Source: Amphibiibacter pelophylacis (lineage in GTDB: Bacteria; Pseudomonadota; Gammaproteobacteria; Burkholderiales; Burkholderiaceae_C). Taken from it: a stretch of DNA of 8,906 bases. This document shows positions 1 to 5,741 of the stretch, one piece after another. The translations under genes were made by a program, and so were the position numbers. Under the pieces are notes generated by a model. The model worked only from the letters and a program-made list of their open reading frames with translations, had not been told where the DNA came from and did no database searches. The stretch covers positions 1-8,906 of the forward strand of contig NZ_JAWDIE010000035.1 of assembly GCF_037688875.1 (NCBI RefSeq). Direction: 5' to 3'. Positions within the stretch are counted from its first letter, which is position 1; every line of letters starts with the position of its first letter.

Positions 1-1
1 C

Positions 2-286
2 GTCGGCTTTGCCGCCGTGGTCACCATCAAGGCCGTGCCGACTTACCTTGAGTTCCGCTCCGTCAAATCGGCGGTGGCAGAAGCGCAGGCGCAGTCCTCG
101 CCCGCCCAGGCGCGCGAGACCTTCGCGCGCCTGGCCAACGTGAACAGCATCAAATCGGTCGCGTCATCTGATCTGGTCATCAACTCCGAAGGCGACCGCC
201 TCACCGTGCGTGCCGCCTGGGACAAGGTGGTGCCGCTGTACGGCCCGGTCTACCTGATGATCAAGTACGACACCAGCACCCTGTGA
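2..286 (+). CDS. DUF4845 domain-containing membrane protein, C-terminal part (5' truncated by window edge)
   Basis: The reading frame is open from base 2, with no start codon that must be the true one; a GTG at 17 is internal. About 94 residues are visible. They begin with the end of a hydrophobic segment (VGFAAVVTIKAVP), followed by a soluble region with the pattern PTYLEFRSVKSAV, NSIKSV near the middle and GPVYLMIKY near the end. This matches the DUF4845 family as I recall it: small single-TM proteins encoded between lepB (signal peptidase I) and rnc in beta- and gammaproteobacteria. Their function is unknown. The TGA stop (284-286) overlaps the GTG start of rnc, so the two genes are almost certainly co-transcribed and translationally coupled. 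The missing N-terminus should hold the rest of the TM helix and about 20-30 residues. The family call is from memory of sequence and gene order. Confidence 0.82.
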   Translation, partial: VGFAAVVTIKAVPTYLEFRSVKSAVAEAQAQSSPAQARETFARLANVNSIKSVASSDLVINSEGDRLTVRAAWDKVVPLYGPVYLMIKYDTSTL

Positions 287-1002
287 CCACGCGCGGGGAT
301 GGCGGCTGGCCCGCCCTGCAGCGCCACTTCGAGCGCCATCTCGGTCACCTTTTTGCGGACCGCGCCCTGCTGCTGCAGGCGCTGACCCACCGCAGCCACG
401 CCCGCGTCAACAACGAGCGCCTGGAGTTTCTGGGCGACGCCGCGCTGGACCTGGCCGTGTCGCGCCTGCTCTTTCGCCACTGGCCCGACGCCAGCGAGGG
501 CGAACTGTCGCGCCAGCGCGCCCACTTGGTTTGCGAGCCCATGCTGCACCGCCTGGCGCTGCAGCTGGAGCTGCCGACGCTGGTGCGCCTGTCCGAAGGC
601 GAAGCCCGCACCGGCGGCGCGCAGCGCCCGTCCATCCTGGCCGATGCCTTTGAGGCGCTGCTGGGCGCGCTGCTGCACGAAGCCAGTTTCGAGGCCGTCC
701 AGGCCGCCGTGGACCGCCTGTTCACGCCACTGCTCAGCGCAGGCGGCAGCACCATCGCCCGCAAGGACGCCAAAACCGCGCTGCAGGAATGGCTGCAGGG
801 CCAGCGCCGCCCGCTGCCGCAGTACCGCATCCACGCCGTGCACGGCCGCGATCACGAGCAGCAGTTCGAGGTGGACGCCACCATCGAACTCGCCCCGGGC
901 AGCGAGCCGCTGCAGGCACGCGGCCACGGCAGATCACGGCGCATCGCCGAACAGGACGCGGCGCGGCAGCTGCTGGAGAGGCTGGGGCAGGCGGGGGAAT
1001 AA
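283..1002 (+). CDS. rnc: Ribonuclease III
   Basis: Double-strand-specific endoribonuclease that processes the 30S rRNA precursor and cuts structured mRNAs in the cytoplasm. The protein has 239 aa, close to the 226 of E. coli. The catalytic RNase III domain spans about residues 10-150, with the signature ERLEFLGDA at 45-53. The four acidic active-site residues align with E. coli E38, D45, D114 and E117 as E45, D52, D121 and E124 (ILADAFEALLG). A double-stranded RNA-binding domain follows at about 161-235 (KDAKTALQEWLQG, then RSRRIAEQDAARQLLERL). The start is GTG at 283, overlapping the upstream TGA as GTGA. There is no Shine-Dalgarno before it, so translation probably depends on termination of the DUF4845 gene. 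The usual downstream partner era is not there; a gene on the opposite strand follows 17 bp later. Identity is very secure. Confidence 0.97.
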   Translation: MTTRGDGGWPALQRHFERHLGHLFADRALLLQALTHRSHARVNNERLEFLGDAALDLAVSRLLFRHWPDASEGELSRQRAHLVCEPMLHRLALQLELPTLVRLSEGEARTGGAQRPSILADAFEALLGALLHEASFEAVQAAVDRLFTPLLSAGGSTIARKDAKTALQEWLQGQRRPLPQYRIHAVHGRDHEQQFEVDATIELAPGSEPLQARGHGRSRRIAEQDAARQLLERLGQAGE

Positions 1003-1012
1003 CCTCACCTGC
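987..1012 (+). terminator. Possible stem-loop at the rnc 3' end
   Basis: GCAGG (987-991) pairs with CCTGC (1008-1012). After one C-A mismatch, GGGG (993-996) pairs with CCTC (1003-1006) with one G-U, leaving a six-base loop GAATAA that contains the rnc stop codon. No T-run follows, so it is not a textbook intrinsic terminator. It lies in the short gap between two convergent genes, where a transcript end or stabilising hairpin would be expected. This is inferred from pairing only. Confidence 0.3.
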
Positions 1013-1019
1013 GGCGGAC

Positions 1020-2216
1020 TCACGTGGCGACCGCCCCCAGATACTTCTCCGCCAGCCGCACCCACACGCTGCCGCCAATCGGGATGAGCGCGTCGTTGAA
1101 ATCGTAACTGGGGTTGTGCAGCACGCAGGGGCCGGCGCCGTGGCCGCCCGGACGGTGCTCGCCCTGGCCGTTGCCCAGCACGAAGTAGCAGCCGGGCTTC
1201 TCCAGCAGGAAGTAGCTGAAATCCTCGGCACCCAGCGTGGGCGTGAAGGCGTGGACCTGCTCGGCGCCGCAGACGTCCTGCAGCACACCGCGCACGAAAT
1301 CGGTCTCGGCCGCGTGGTTGATGGTCGGCGGGTAGTTGCGGTCGAAGCGGAACTCGCAGCTCGCGCCAAAGGCGGCGCAGAAAGGGCCCACCATATCGCG
1401 CATGCGCTGCTCGATCAGGTCCAGCGCTTCCAGCGTGAAGGTGCGCACCGTGCCTTCGATGACGCAGTGGTCGGGGATGACGTTGGTGGCTTCGCCCGCG
1501 TGGATCATGGTCACTGACAGCACCGCGCTGTCCGAGGGCTCGCGGTTGCGGGTGATGATGCCCTGCAGCGCCTGGACCAGCTGGCAGGCGACCAGCACCG
1601 GGTCCACCGTGGTGTGCGGCATGGCGGCGTGCCCGCCCTTGCCGTGGACGACCAGGCGGAACTCGTTGCTGGAGCCCATCACCGGACCAGTGGCGACGGC
1701 CGCGTGCCCCTGCGCCATACCGGGCCAGTTGTGGATGCCGAAAATGGCGTCCATCGGAAAGCGCTCGAACAGCCCGGCGCGGACCATCTCCCGCGCACCG
1801 CCGCCGCCTTCTTCGGCCGGCTGGAAGACCAGGTTGACCGTGCCGTCGAAGCGGCGCGTCTGCGCCAGCACCTGCGCGGCCGACAGCAGCATGGCGGTGT
1901 GGCCGTCGTGGCCGCAGCCGTGCATGCGTCCCGGGACAGTGCTGGCGTGCTCAAACGTGTTGATTTCGGTCATGGGCAGGGCGTCCATGTCGGCGCGCAG
2001 ACCCACGCTGCGTGGGCTCGAACCGTTTTTCAGCACGCCGACCACGCCTGTTCCGGCGATGCCGGTCGTGACCTCGTAGCCCCAGGCGCGCAGGCGCTCG
2101 GCGACCAGGGCGCTGGTGCGGGTTTCCTCGAAACCCAGCTCGGGGTGGGCGTGAATGTCGCGGCGCAAAGCCGTCATGGCGGGCGCGCCCGCGATCACCA
2201 GATCGTCCAGTTTCAT
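1020..2216 (-). CDS. M20 family metallo-amidohydrolase (hippurate / N-acyl-L-amino-acid hydrolase type)
   Basis: Predicted cytoplasmic di-metal hydrolase that removes an acyl group from an N-acyl amino acid; the substrate cannot be read from the sequence. It has 398 aa, the usual length for the M20D/HipO-like group. Visible motifs are RRDIHAHPELGFEE (18-31), GLRADMDALPMTE (72-84), MHGCGHDGHTAML (98-110), QPAEEGGGG (132-140), GIHNWPG (160-166), HGKGGHAAMPH (191-201, in the lid or dimerisation domain), GAEDFSYF (329-336) and LHNPSYDFND (366-375). Metal ligands by family analogy are C101, H103, E136, H162 and H367, with E135 as general base; all are present. I chose ATG at 2216 because GAGGAGA lies 6 nt upstream of it on this strand and the family begins here. 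The frame stays open upstream to 2339, but that 41-residue extension looks like translated leader. It is divergent from the cysteine hydrolase gene and convergent with rnc, apparently monocistronic. Confidence 0.93.
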   Translation of the reverse strand: MKLDDLVIAGAPAMTALRRDIHAHPELGFEETRTSALVAERLRAWGYEVTTGIAGTGVVGVLKNGSSPRSVGLRADMDALPMTEINTFEHASTVPGRMHGCGHDGHTAMLLSAAQVLAQTRRFDGTVNLVFQPAEEGGGGAREMVRAGLFERFPMDAIFGIHNWPGMAQGHAAVATGPVMGSSNEFRLVVHGKGGHAAMPHTTVDPVLVACQLVQALQGIITRNREPSDSAVLSVTMIHAGEATNVIPDHCVIEGTVRTFTLEALDLIEQRMRDMVGPFCAAFGASCEFRFDRNYPPTINHAAETDFVRGVLQDVCGAEQVHAFTPTLGAEDFSYFLLEKPGCYFVLGNGQGEHRPGGHGAGPCVLHNPSYDFNDALIPIGGSVWVRLAEKYLGAVAT

Positions 2217-2370
2217 GCCGTATCTCCTCAGGTTGCAAAGTCCAGTGTGCCACCGCCCCGCATCTGCGCGCACGGTTGCGGAAATACTGCCGGTTTGGCA
2301 GGAAATCTGCCGTGCAGCGCCGTGAAGCATCTCGCACAATCACCCGAAACCTATTTATCAGGGAGGATGC
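2217..2370. promoter_or_regulatory. Divergent intergenic control region between amidohydrolase and cysteine hydrolase genes
   Basis: These 154 bp separate two start codons facing away from each other, so promoters for both genes should lie here. Ribosome binding sites are clear: GAGGAGA (minus strand, 2223-2229) for the amidohydrolase and GGGAGG (2361-2366), 4 nt before the hydrolase ATG. A near-repeat GGAAATACTGCCG (2280-2292) and GGAAATCTGCCG (2301-2312) is spaced 21 bp, about two helical turns. CTGCC/GGCAG (2287-2291 and 2297-2301) can form a hairpin with loop GGTTT. CACAAT (2335-2340) resembles a -10 box for the plus-strand gene, but I see no convincing -35 box for either direction. The repeats may bind a regulator; that is inference. 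Confidence 0.5.
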
Positions 2371-2982
2371 ATGGACACCCGGCACACAGCCGTCATTCTG
2401 ATCGGCTTCCAGAACGATTACTTCGCGCCCGAAGGGGCCCTGCACGGCGTCGTGCACCACCAGGCCCAGTCGGTTCTGGACAATACCCTGCGGCTGGTTG
2501 ATGCCCTGCCCTCCGATGTGCTGGTGCTGGCCACGCCCATCGTCTTCCAGCCCGGCTACCCGGAAATGGAAGAGCCCGTGGGCATCCTCAAACTGATCCG
2601 CGAGCGCGGCGCCTTTGCCGCCGGACAGCCTGGCTGCGACACGATAGAGCCGCTGCTGCAACGCGCACCACGCGTGCGCGTGGTGCCAGGCAAGCGCGGC
2701 TTCAACGCCTTTCACGGCACCAGCCTGCTGCAGGTGTTGCGCGAAAACAGCATCAGCCAGGTCCTGCTGGCGGGCGTAGTGACGTCGATCTGCATCGATT
2801 CCACGGCGCGTTACGCCGCCGACCAAGGCTACAAGGTGGGCGTACTGTCCGACTGCACGGCCGGGCGCAACGCCACCGAGCAGAGCGTGTTCTGCGACAG
2901 CCTGTTTCCGATGTACGCCAGCGTACTGACGGCTGACGAGGCGCTGGAGGCCCTGGCGCCCACCGAATCCCTGGCCCGCTGA
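2371..2982 (+). CDS. Isochorismatase-fold cysteine hydrolase with atypical active site
   Basis: This 203-aa protein has the isochorismatase/nicotinamidase fold; family members hydrolyse amides or vinyl ethers with a Cys nucleophile in an Asp-Lys-Cys triad. The nucleophile is C141 in GVVTSICIDSTARYAADQGY (135-154), preceded by the conserved V-T that forms a cis-peptide in relatives. The lysine is K108 in VVPGKRGFNAFHGT (104-117), and the late VLSDCTAGR motif (158-166) is also typical. At the N-terminus the family has D-x-Q-N-D-F, with the first Asp catalytic (D8 in PncA). Here the segment reads LIGFQNDYF (10-18), so that position is G12; D16 is the second, non-catalytic Asp. Substrate is unknown, and the activity may be altered or lost. 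No signal peptide is seen, so it should be cytoplasmic. GGGAGG at 2361-2366 supports the ATG. The stop is 23 bp before the diguanylate cyclase, suggesting an operon. Confidence 0.88.
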   Translation: MDTRHTAVILIGFQNDYFAPEGALHGVVHHQAQSVLDNTLRLVDALPSDVLVLATPIVFQPGYPEMEEPVGILKLIRERGAFAAGQPGCDTIEPLLQRAPRVRVVPGKRGFNAFHGTSLLQVLRENSISQVLLAGVVTSICIDSTARYAADQGYKVGVLSDCTAGRNATEQSVFCDSLFPMYASVLTADEALEALAPTESLAR

Positions 2983-2990
2983 GGGCCTTT
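2973..2990 (+). terminator. Weak hairpin plus TTT between cysteine hydrolase and diguanylate cyclase
   Basis: GGCCC (2973-2977) and GGGCC (2983-2987) form a 5-bp all-GC stem with loop GCTGA containing the hydrolase stop codon, followed by TTT. It is too short for a strong terminator, but it lies right before a gene with no visible Shine-Dalgarno. It could reduce read-through into, or translation of, the downstream cyclase. Function is inferred only. Confidence 0.25.
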
Positions 2991-3005
2991 CGGCTTCCGC
3001 TCCCC

Positions 3006-4874
3006 ATGATGCGCATCCTGGCGGCCCTGCTGCTGACACTGCTGCTGGCGCCCGCCTGGAGCATGTCCAGCACGCCTGCGCAGAGTGGGCCGCCTCAGGC
3101 CATCATCGTGACGCCGCGTATGGCGGATGTGCCGGTGCTGCCGCACGCCCAGCTTCTGGAAGACCCGCAGCACACACTGGAAGTGCCCCAGCTGCGCAGT
3201 CAGCCACACCCCTGGCAGCCGCTGCACGAAGAGCGTCTGAGCCTGGGCTACACCCCTTCGGCCTGGTGGCTGCGCTTTGAACTGGTCAACCCCGATCCGG
3301 CGCCAGTGCGCCTGGTGGCCGATCTGGGCAGCGCCGTGCAGGACGATGCGCAGTGGTATGTGGTCGATGCCGTGCGCGGCACAAGCACCGTCCAGGTCAC
3401 CGGCGACCGACGCCCTTTTGCCGAGCGCGACCTGCCGCTGCGCCAGATCAGCCAGCGCATCACCGTGCCGTCGCGCAGCACTGTGGAGGTCTACGTCCGG
3501 CTGGACTCTTATGACGGCCTGATGGACGTGGTGGACATCTCGCTGTCGGACAGCATCACCTATCTGGAGCAGGCCACGCGCACCACGGCGGGGCTGTCGC
3601 TCTTTCTGGGCCTGCTGATGGGCGCAACAATTTACACGCTGATGCTGGCACGGGTCGAGGTGGTTTACGCCTGGCTGGGCGTGCACCTGATTTTTTTCAT
3701 GGGCTGGTATGCGGGCTTTCACGGCTTCATCTCACAGTACCTGCTGCCGCGTCACCCGGATCTGTCCAACAATGTCCTGACCACGGTCACGGCGCTGGCC
3801 GCGCTGACCTTCATCCAGTTTTCGCTGGCCTATCTGCGCCCGGCGCTCAAGGGCTGGACCTGGGCGGTGCGCGCCCTGCAGCTTCTGCTACTGCCTCTGG
3901 CCTGTGTGCCGGTACTGGCGCTGCTGGGGTATTACGGGCCAGCCTGGCTGATCATTCTGGGGTCAGCAGGACCGCTGCTGGTCGGGATCATGGCGCTGGC
4001 ACTGCGCGTGGCCTGGCAGGGCGCAGGTTTTGCACGCCGCTTCCTGGTGGCTTTTACGGCCGCGCAGATGTCGGTTCTGGCCACGGCGCTGGACGCCCTG
4101 GGGCTGATGCCGGGCTGGATCACGCCCTATTTCAGCATGGAGCTGGGGCTGGGGCTGGGCTATTACTACCTGCTCTACAGCGTCGGCCAGCACCTGCGCG
4201 AGCTGCGCACCCTGCGCCGCGAAGCCGAGGTGCGCGACCGCGAACACGCCCTGCAGCAGGACGCCCAGCGCCGCCAGATGCAGCTGCAGAGCGACAACCA
4301 CATCCTGCGCCAGAAATCCATCACCGACGAGCTGACCGGCGTATTCAACCGCCGCCACTTCAACGACACCTGCGACCGCATCCAGCTGGACTGCATGAGC
4401 CACGGTCGCCCCATGGGTCTGTGCATGCTCGACGTGGATCACTTCAAGCACTACAACGACCACTACGGCCACCAGCAGGGTGACAACGCCCTGCGCCTGA
4501 TCGCCAGCGCACTGCAGCAGACGCTGGCTGCGCAACAGATTGATCTCTTCCGCCTGGGCGGCGAAGAGTTCGGCTTTTTCATGGACTGCGGCAGCGGCAT
4601 CGAGGCCCTGGAACTGGCGCGCACGCTGGGCCTGCGCGTGCGCCAGCTGGGCCATCCGCACGTCGCCAGCCCGCTGCAGCGCCTGACGGTCAGCCTGGGC
4701 GTGGCCTGGTGGCCCAGCCACGAGGTGGTGGACCTGCAGCGCTCGACGATGTACGAATGCGCCGACCGCGCCCTGTATGCCGCCAAGGCGCAGGGGCGCG
4801 ACACCACGGTGCTCTACGACGGCAGCATCGAGAACGAAACCCGCCCCATGAGCCTGCTGCACCCGCAGGCCTGA
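3006..4874 (+). CDS. Membrane sensor diguanylate cyclase: 7TMR-DISMED2 / 7TM / GGDEF
   Basis: Predicted inner-membrane receptor that makes cyclic di-GMP from two GTP, 622 aa. Order: signal peptide at about 1-19 (hydrophobic LAALLLTLLLAPAWS); periplasmic 7TMR-DISMED2-type domain at about 35-185 (SAWWLRFELVNP at 85-96); seven hydrophobic helices at about 197-214, 219-238, 256-277, 286-308, 312-334, 344-364 and 372-393; a charged coiled coil at about 395-436; and a GGDEF domain at 438-605. Catalytic elements are intact: DELTGVFNRR (441-450), DVDHFKHYNDHYGHQQGD (476-493) and GGEEF (518-522). The RxxD inhibitory I-site expected just upstream of GGEEF reads AQQI, so it is absent. DISMED2 domains are thought to bind carbohydrate-like ligands; the ligand here is unknown. 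Two ATGs lie in tandem (3006, 3009) and neither has a good Shine-Dalgarno, so coupling to the upstream hydrolase is likely. Confidence 0.94.
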   Translation: MMRILAALLLTLLLAPAWSMSSTPAQSGPPQAIIVTPRMADVPVLPHAQLLEDPQHTLEVPQLRSQPHPWQPLHEERLSLGYTPSAWWLRFELVNPDPAPVRLVADLGSAVQDDAQWYVVDAVRGTSTVQVTGDRRPFAERDLPLRQISQRITVPSRSTVEVYVRLDSYDGLMDVVDISLSDSITYLEQATRTTAGLSLFLGLLMGATIYTLMLARVEVVYAWLGVHLIFFMGWYAGFHGFISQYLLPRHPDLSNNVLTTVTALAALTFIQFSLAYLRPALKGWTWAVRALQLLLLPLACVPVLALLGYYGPAWLIILGSAGPLLVGIMALALRVAWQGAGFARRFLVAFTAAQMSVLATALDALGLMPGWITPYFSMELGLGLGYYYLLYSVGQHLRELRTLRREAEVRDREHALQQDAQRRQMQLQSDNHILRQKSITDELTGVFNRRHFNDTCDRIQLDCMSHGRPMGLCMLDVDHFKHYNDHYGHQQGDNALRLIASALQQTLAAQQIDLFRLGGEEFGFFMDCGSGIEALELARTLGLRVRQLGHPHVASPLQRLTVSLGVAWWPSHEVVDLQRSTMYECADRALYAAKAQGRDTTVLYDGSIENETRPMSLLHPQA

Positions 4875-4886
4875 CCCGGTCAGGCC
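4868..4886. terminator. Perfect bidirectional hairpin spanning both convergent stop codons
   Basis: GGCCTGAC (4868-4875), loop CCG, GTCAGGCC (4879-4886): an 8-bp perfect inverted repeat. The left arm contains the TGA of the diguanylate cyclase (4872-4874). The right arm contains the TGA of the beta-carbonic anhydrase read on the minus strand (4880-4882). It can form the same stem-loop in both transcripts. No T-tract follows on either side, so it may act as a 3' stabiliser or a Rho-assisted end rather than a classical intrinsic terminator. Pairing is directly visible; termination is inferred. Confidence 0.6.
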
Positions 4887-5578
4887 GACAGCGGCAGGCC
4901 GTGGCGCTCTTCGTGACGGCGTTTCAGGGCCGCCAGCGCGCGCTGGTAGGTGGGTTTGGCATCGTCAGCGCTGGACACGGTCACGCTCATGTCGTCCATC
5001 AGGCCGTTGTGCAGACCGTAAACCCAGCCGTGGATGATGACCGACTGCCCGCGCGCCCAGGCGTCCTGCACGGTCTGCGTGCGGCACAGGTTGAGCGACT
5101 GCTCCAGCACGTTCAGCTCGCACAGCGCATCCAGGCGGGCGTCCACGTCGGGCAGCGTGGACAGCCAGTCCTGGTGGCTGCGGCGCACGTCTTTGAGGTG
5201 ACCCAGCCACAGGTCGGCGATGCCGATGCGCTGGTTTTCCAGCGCCGCACGCACGCCGCTGCAGCGCGAGTGTCCCACCACCAGAATATGGCGCACCGCC
5301 AGCTGGTCCACCGCAAACTGGATCACCGACATGGCGTTGATGTCGCTGTGCACCACCAGGTTGGCGATGTTGCGGTGCACGAACAGCTCGCCGGGAAGCA
5401 GACCGACCAGATCGTTGGCGGGCACACGGCTGTCGGCGCAGCCGATCCACAGGTATTGCGGCGACTGCTGCTTGGTCAGCGTCGTGAAGAATCCGGGGCG
5501 CTGCGCTTCGCAGCGGGCCGCCCAGGACTTGTTGTTCTGCAGCAGCTGGTCCAGATCCTGGGTCAAATCGTCGCTCAT
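4880..5578 (-). CDS. can: Beta-class carbonic anhydrase
   Basis: Cytoplasmic zinc enzyme interconverting CO2 and bicarbonate, supplying bicarbonate for carboxylases at ambient CO2. The 232 aa compare with 220 in E. coli Can, and the match runs the full length. Zinc ligands are C47 (CADSRVPA, 47-54), H103 and C106, with the D49-R51 dyad also present. GELFVHRNIANLVVHSD (63-79), CELNVLEQ (153-160) and IIHGWVYGLHNG (181-192) are family hallmarks. W44, R69 and Y187 correspond to the E. coli residues W39, R64 and Y181 that bind inhibitory bicarbonate in type II enzymes, so allosteric control by bicarbonate is likely. The second zinc motif reads HSRCSG instead of the usual HxxCGG, with Ser replacing the Gly just after the ligand Cys. 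ATG at 5578 has AGGA 7 nt upstream (minus strand, 5586-5589). It is convergent with the diguanylate cyclase (5-bp gap) and divergent from the MBL gene. Confidence 0.95.
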   Translation of the reverse strand: MSDDLTQDLDQLLQNNKSWAARCEAQRPGFFTTLTKQQSPQYLWIGCADSRVPANDLVGLLPGELFVHRNIANLVVHSDINAMSVIQFAVDQLAVRHILVVGHSRCSGVRAALENQRIGIADLWLGHLKDVRRSHQDWLSTLPDVDARLDALCELNVLEQSLNLCRTQTVQDAWARGQSVIIHGWVYGLHNGLMDDMSVTVSSADDAKPTYQRALAALKRRHEERHGLPLSA

Positions 5579-5624
5579 GGTGTCATCCTGAAAGTCGTGC
5601 GCGCCGCGGCCCTGGGGCAGCAGG

Positions 5625-5646
5625 CTCCGGACAATCTCCGGATAAT
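5625..5646 (+). repeat. Tandem 11-bp direct repeat ending in -10-like sequences
   Basis: CTCCGGACAAT (5625-5635) is immediately followed by CTCCGGATAAT (5636-5646), identical except for one C/T. The unit is one helical turn long, and each copy ends in a -10-like A(C/T)AAT. It may give two alternative promoters, a two-site operator, or be a chance duplication. Confidence 0.6.
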
Positions 5647-5665
5647 GCGCGGCAGTGAAGATAGG

Positions 5666-5687
5666 CGGGCTGATTCTACACAGCCCG
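5666..5687. repeat. Inverted repeat CGGGCTG-N8-CAGCCCG
   Basis: Two perfect 7-bp arms (5666-5672 and 5681-5687) flank the 8-bp spacer ATTCTACA, whose complement carries the -10-like TAGAAT facing the beta-carbonic anhydrase. It could be a dimeric regulator operator over that promoter, or an RNA hairpin in the MBL leader. Only the symmetry is directly seen. Confidence 0.5.
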
Positions 5688-5741
5688 TCCAGAACCGTCG
5701 GCGGGCCTGCTGCCTGCCCCTACTCTGTCCGGAACGCCGCC

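Larger units (their letters stand above)
5579..5741. promoter_or_regulatory. Divergent control region between beta-carbonic anhydrase and MBL hydrolase
   Basis: These 163 bp contain no gene. On the plus strand, GATAAT (5641-5646) fits a -10 box, but no matching -35 is seen at 17 bp. On the minus strand, TAGAAT (complement of 5673-5678) is a -10-like hexamer facing the carbonic anhydrase gene, again without a clear -35. The region also carries a tandem 11-bp repeat and a 7-bp inverted repeat, listed separately. Promoter activity is inferred from position and hexamers. Confidence 0.45.

Noticed and set aside
250..927. Minus-strand open frame opposite rnc
   Set aside because: Gln/Ala-rich shadow; rnc is secure on the plus strand.
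2217..2339. N-terminal extension of the amidohydrolase frame to an ATG at 2339
   Set aside because: The strong GAGGAGA lies directly before ATG 2216, the family N-terminus starts there, and the extra 41 residues have no family-like character.
2371..2982. Reading the cysteine hydrolase as nicotinamidase (pncA)
   Set aside because: The catalytic Asp is missing and the metal-binding D-x-H-x-H pattern of nicotinamidases is not seen.
3963..4862. Minus-strand open frame opposite the GGDEF domain
   Set aside because: Shadow of the cyclase gene caused by third-position GC; no recognisable motif.
5655..5741. GTG at 5655 as start of the MBL hydrolase
   Set aside because: It adds 29 residues crossing the inverted repeat; ATG 5742 gives the expected N-terminus of the family.
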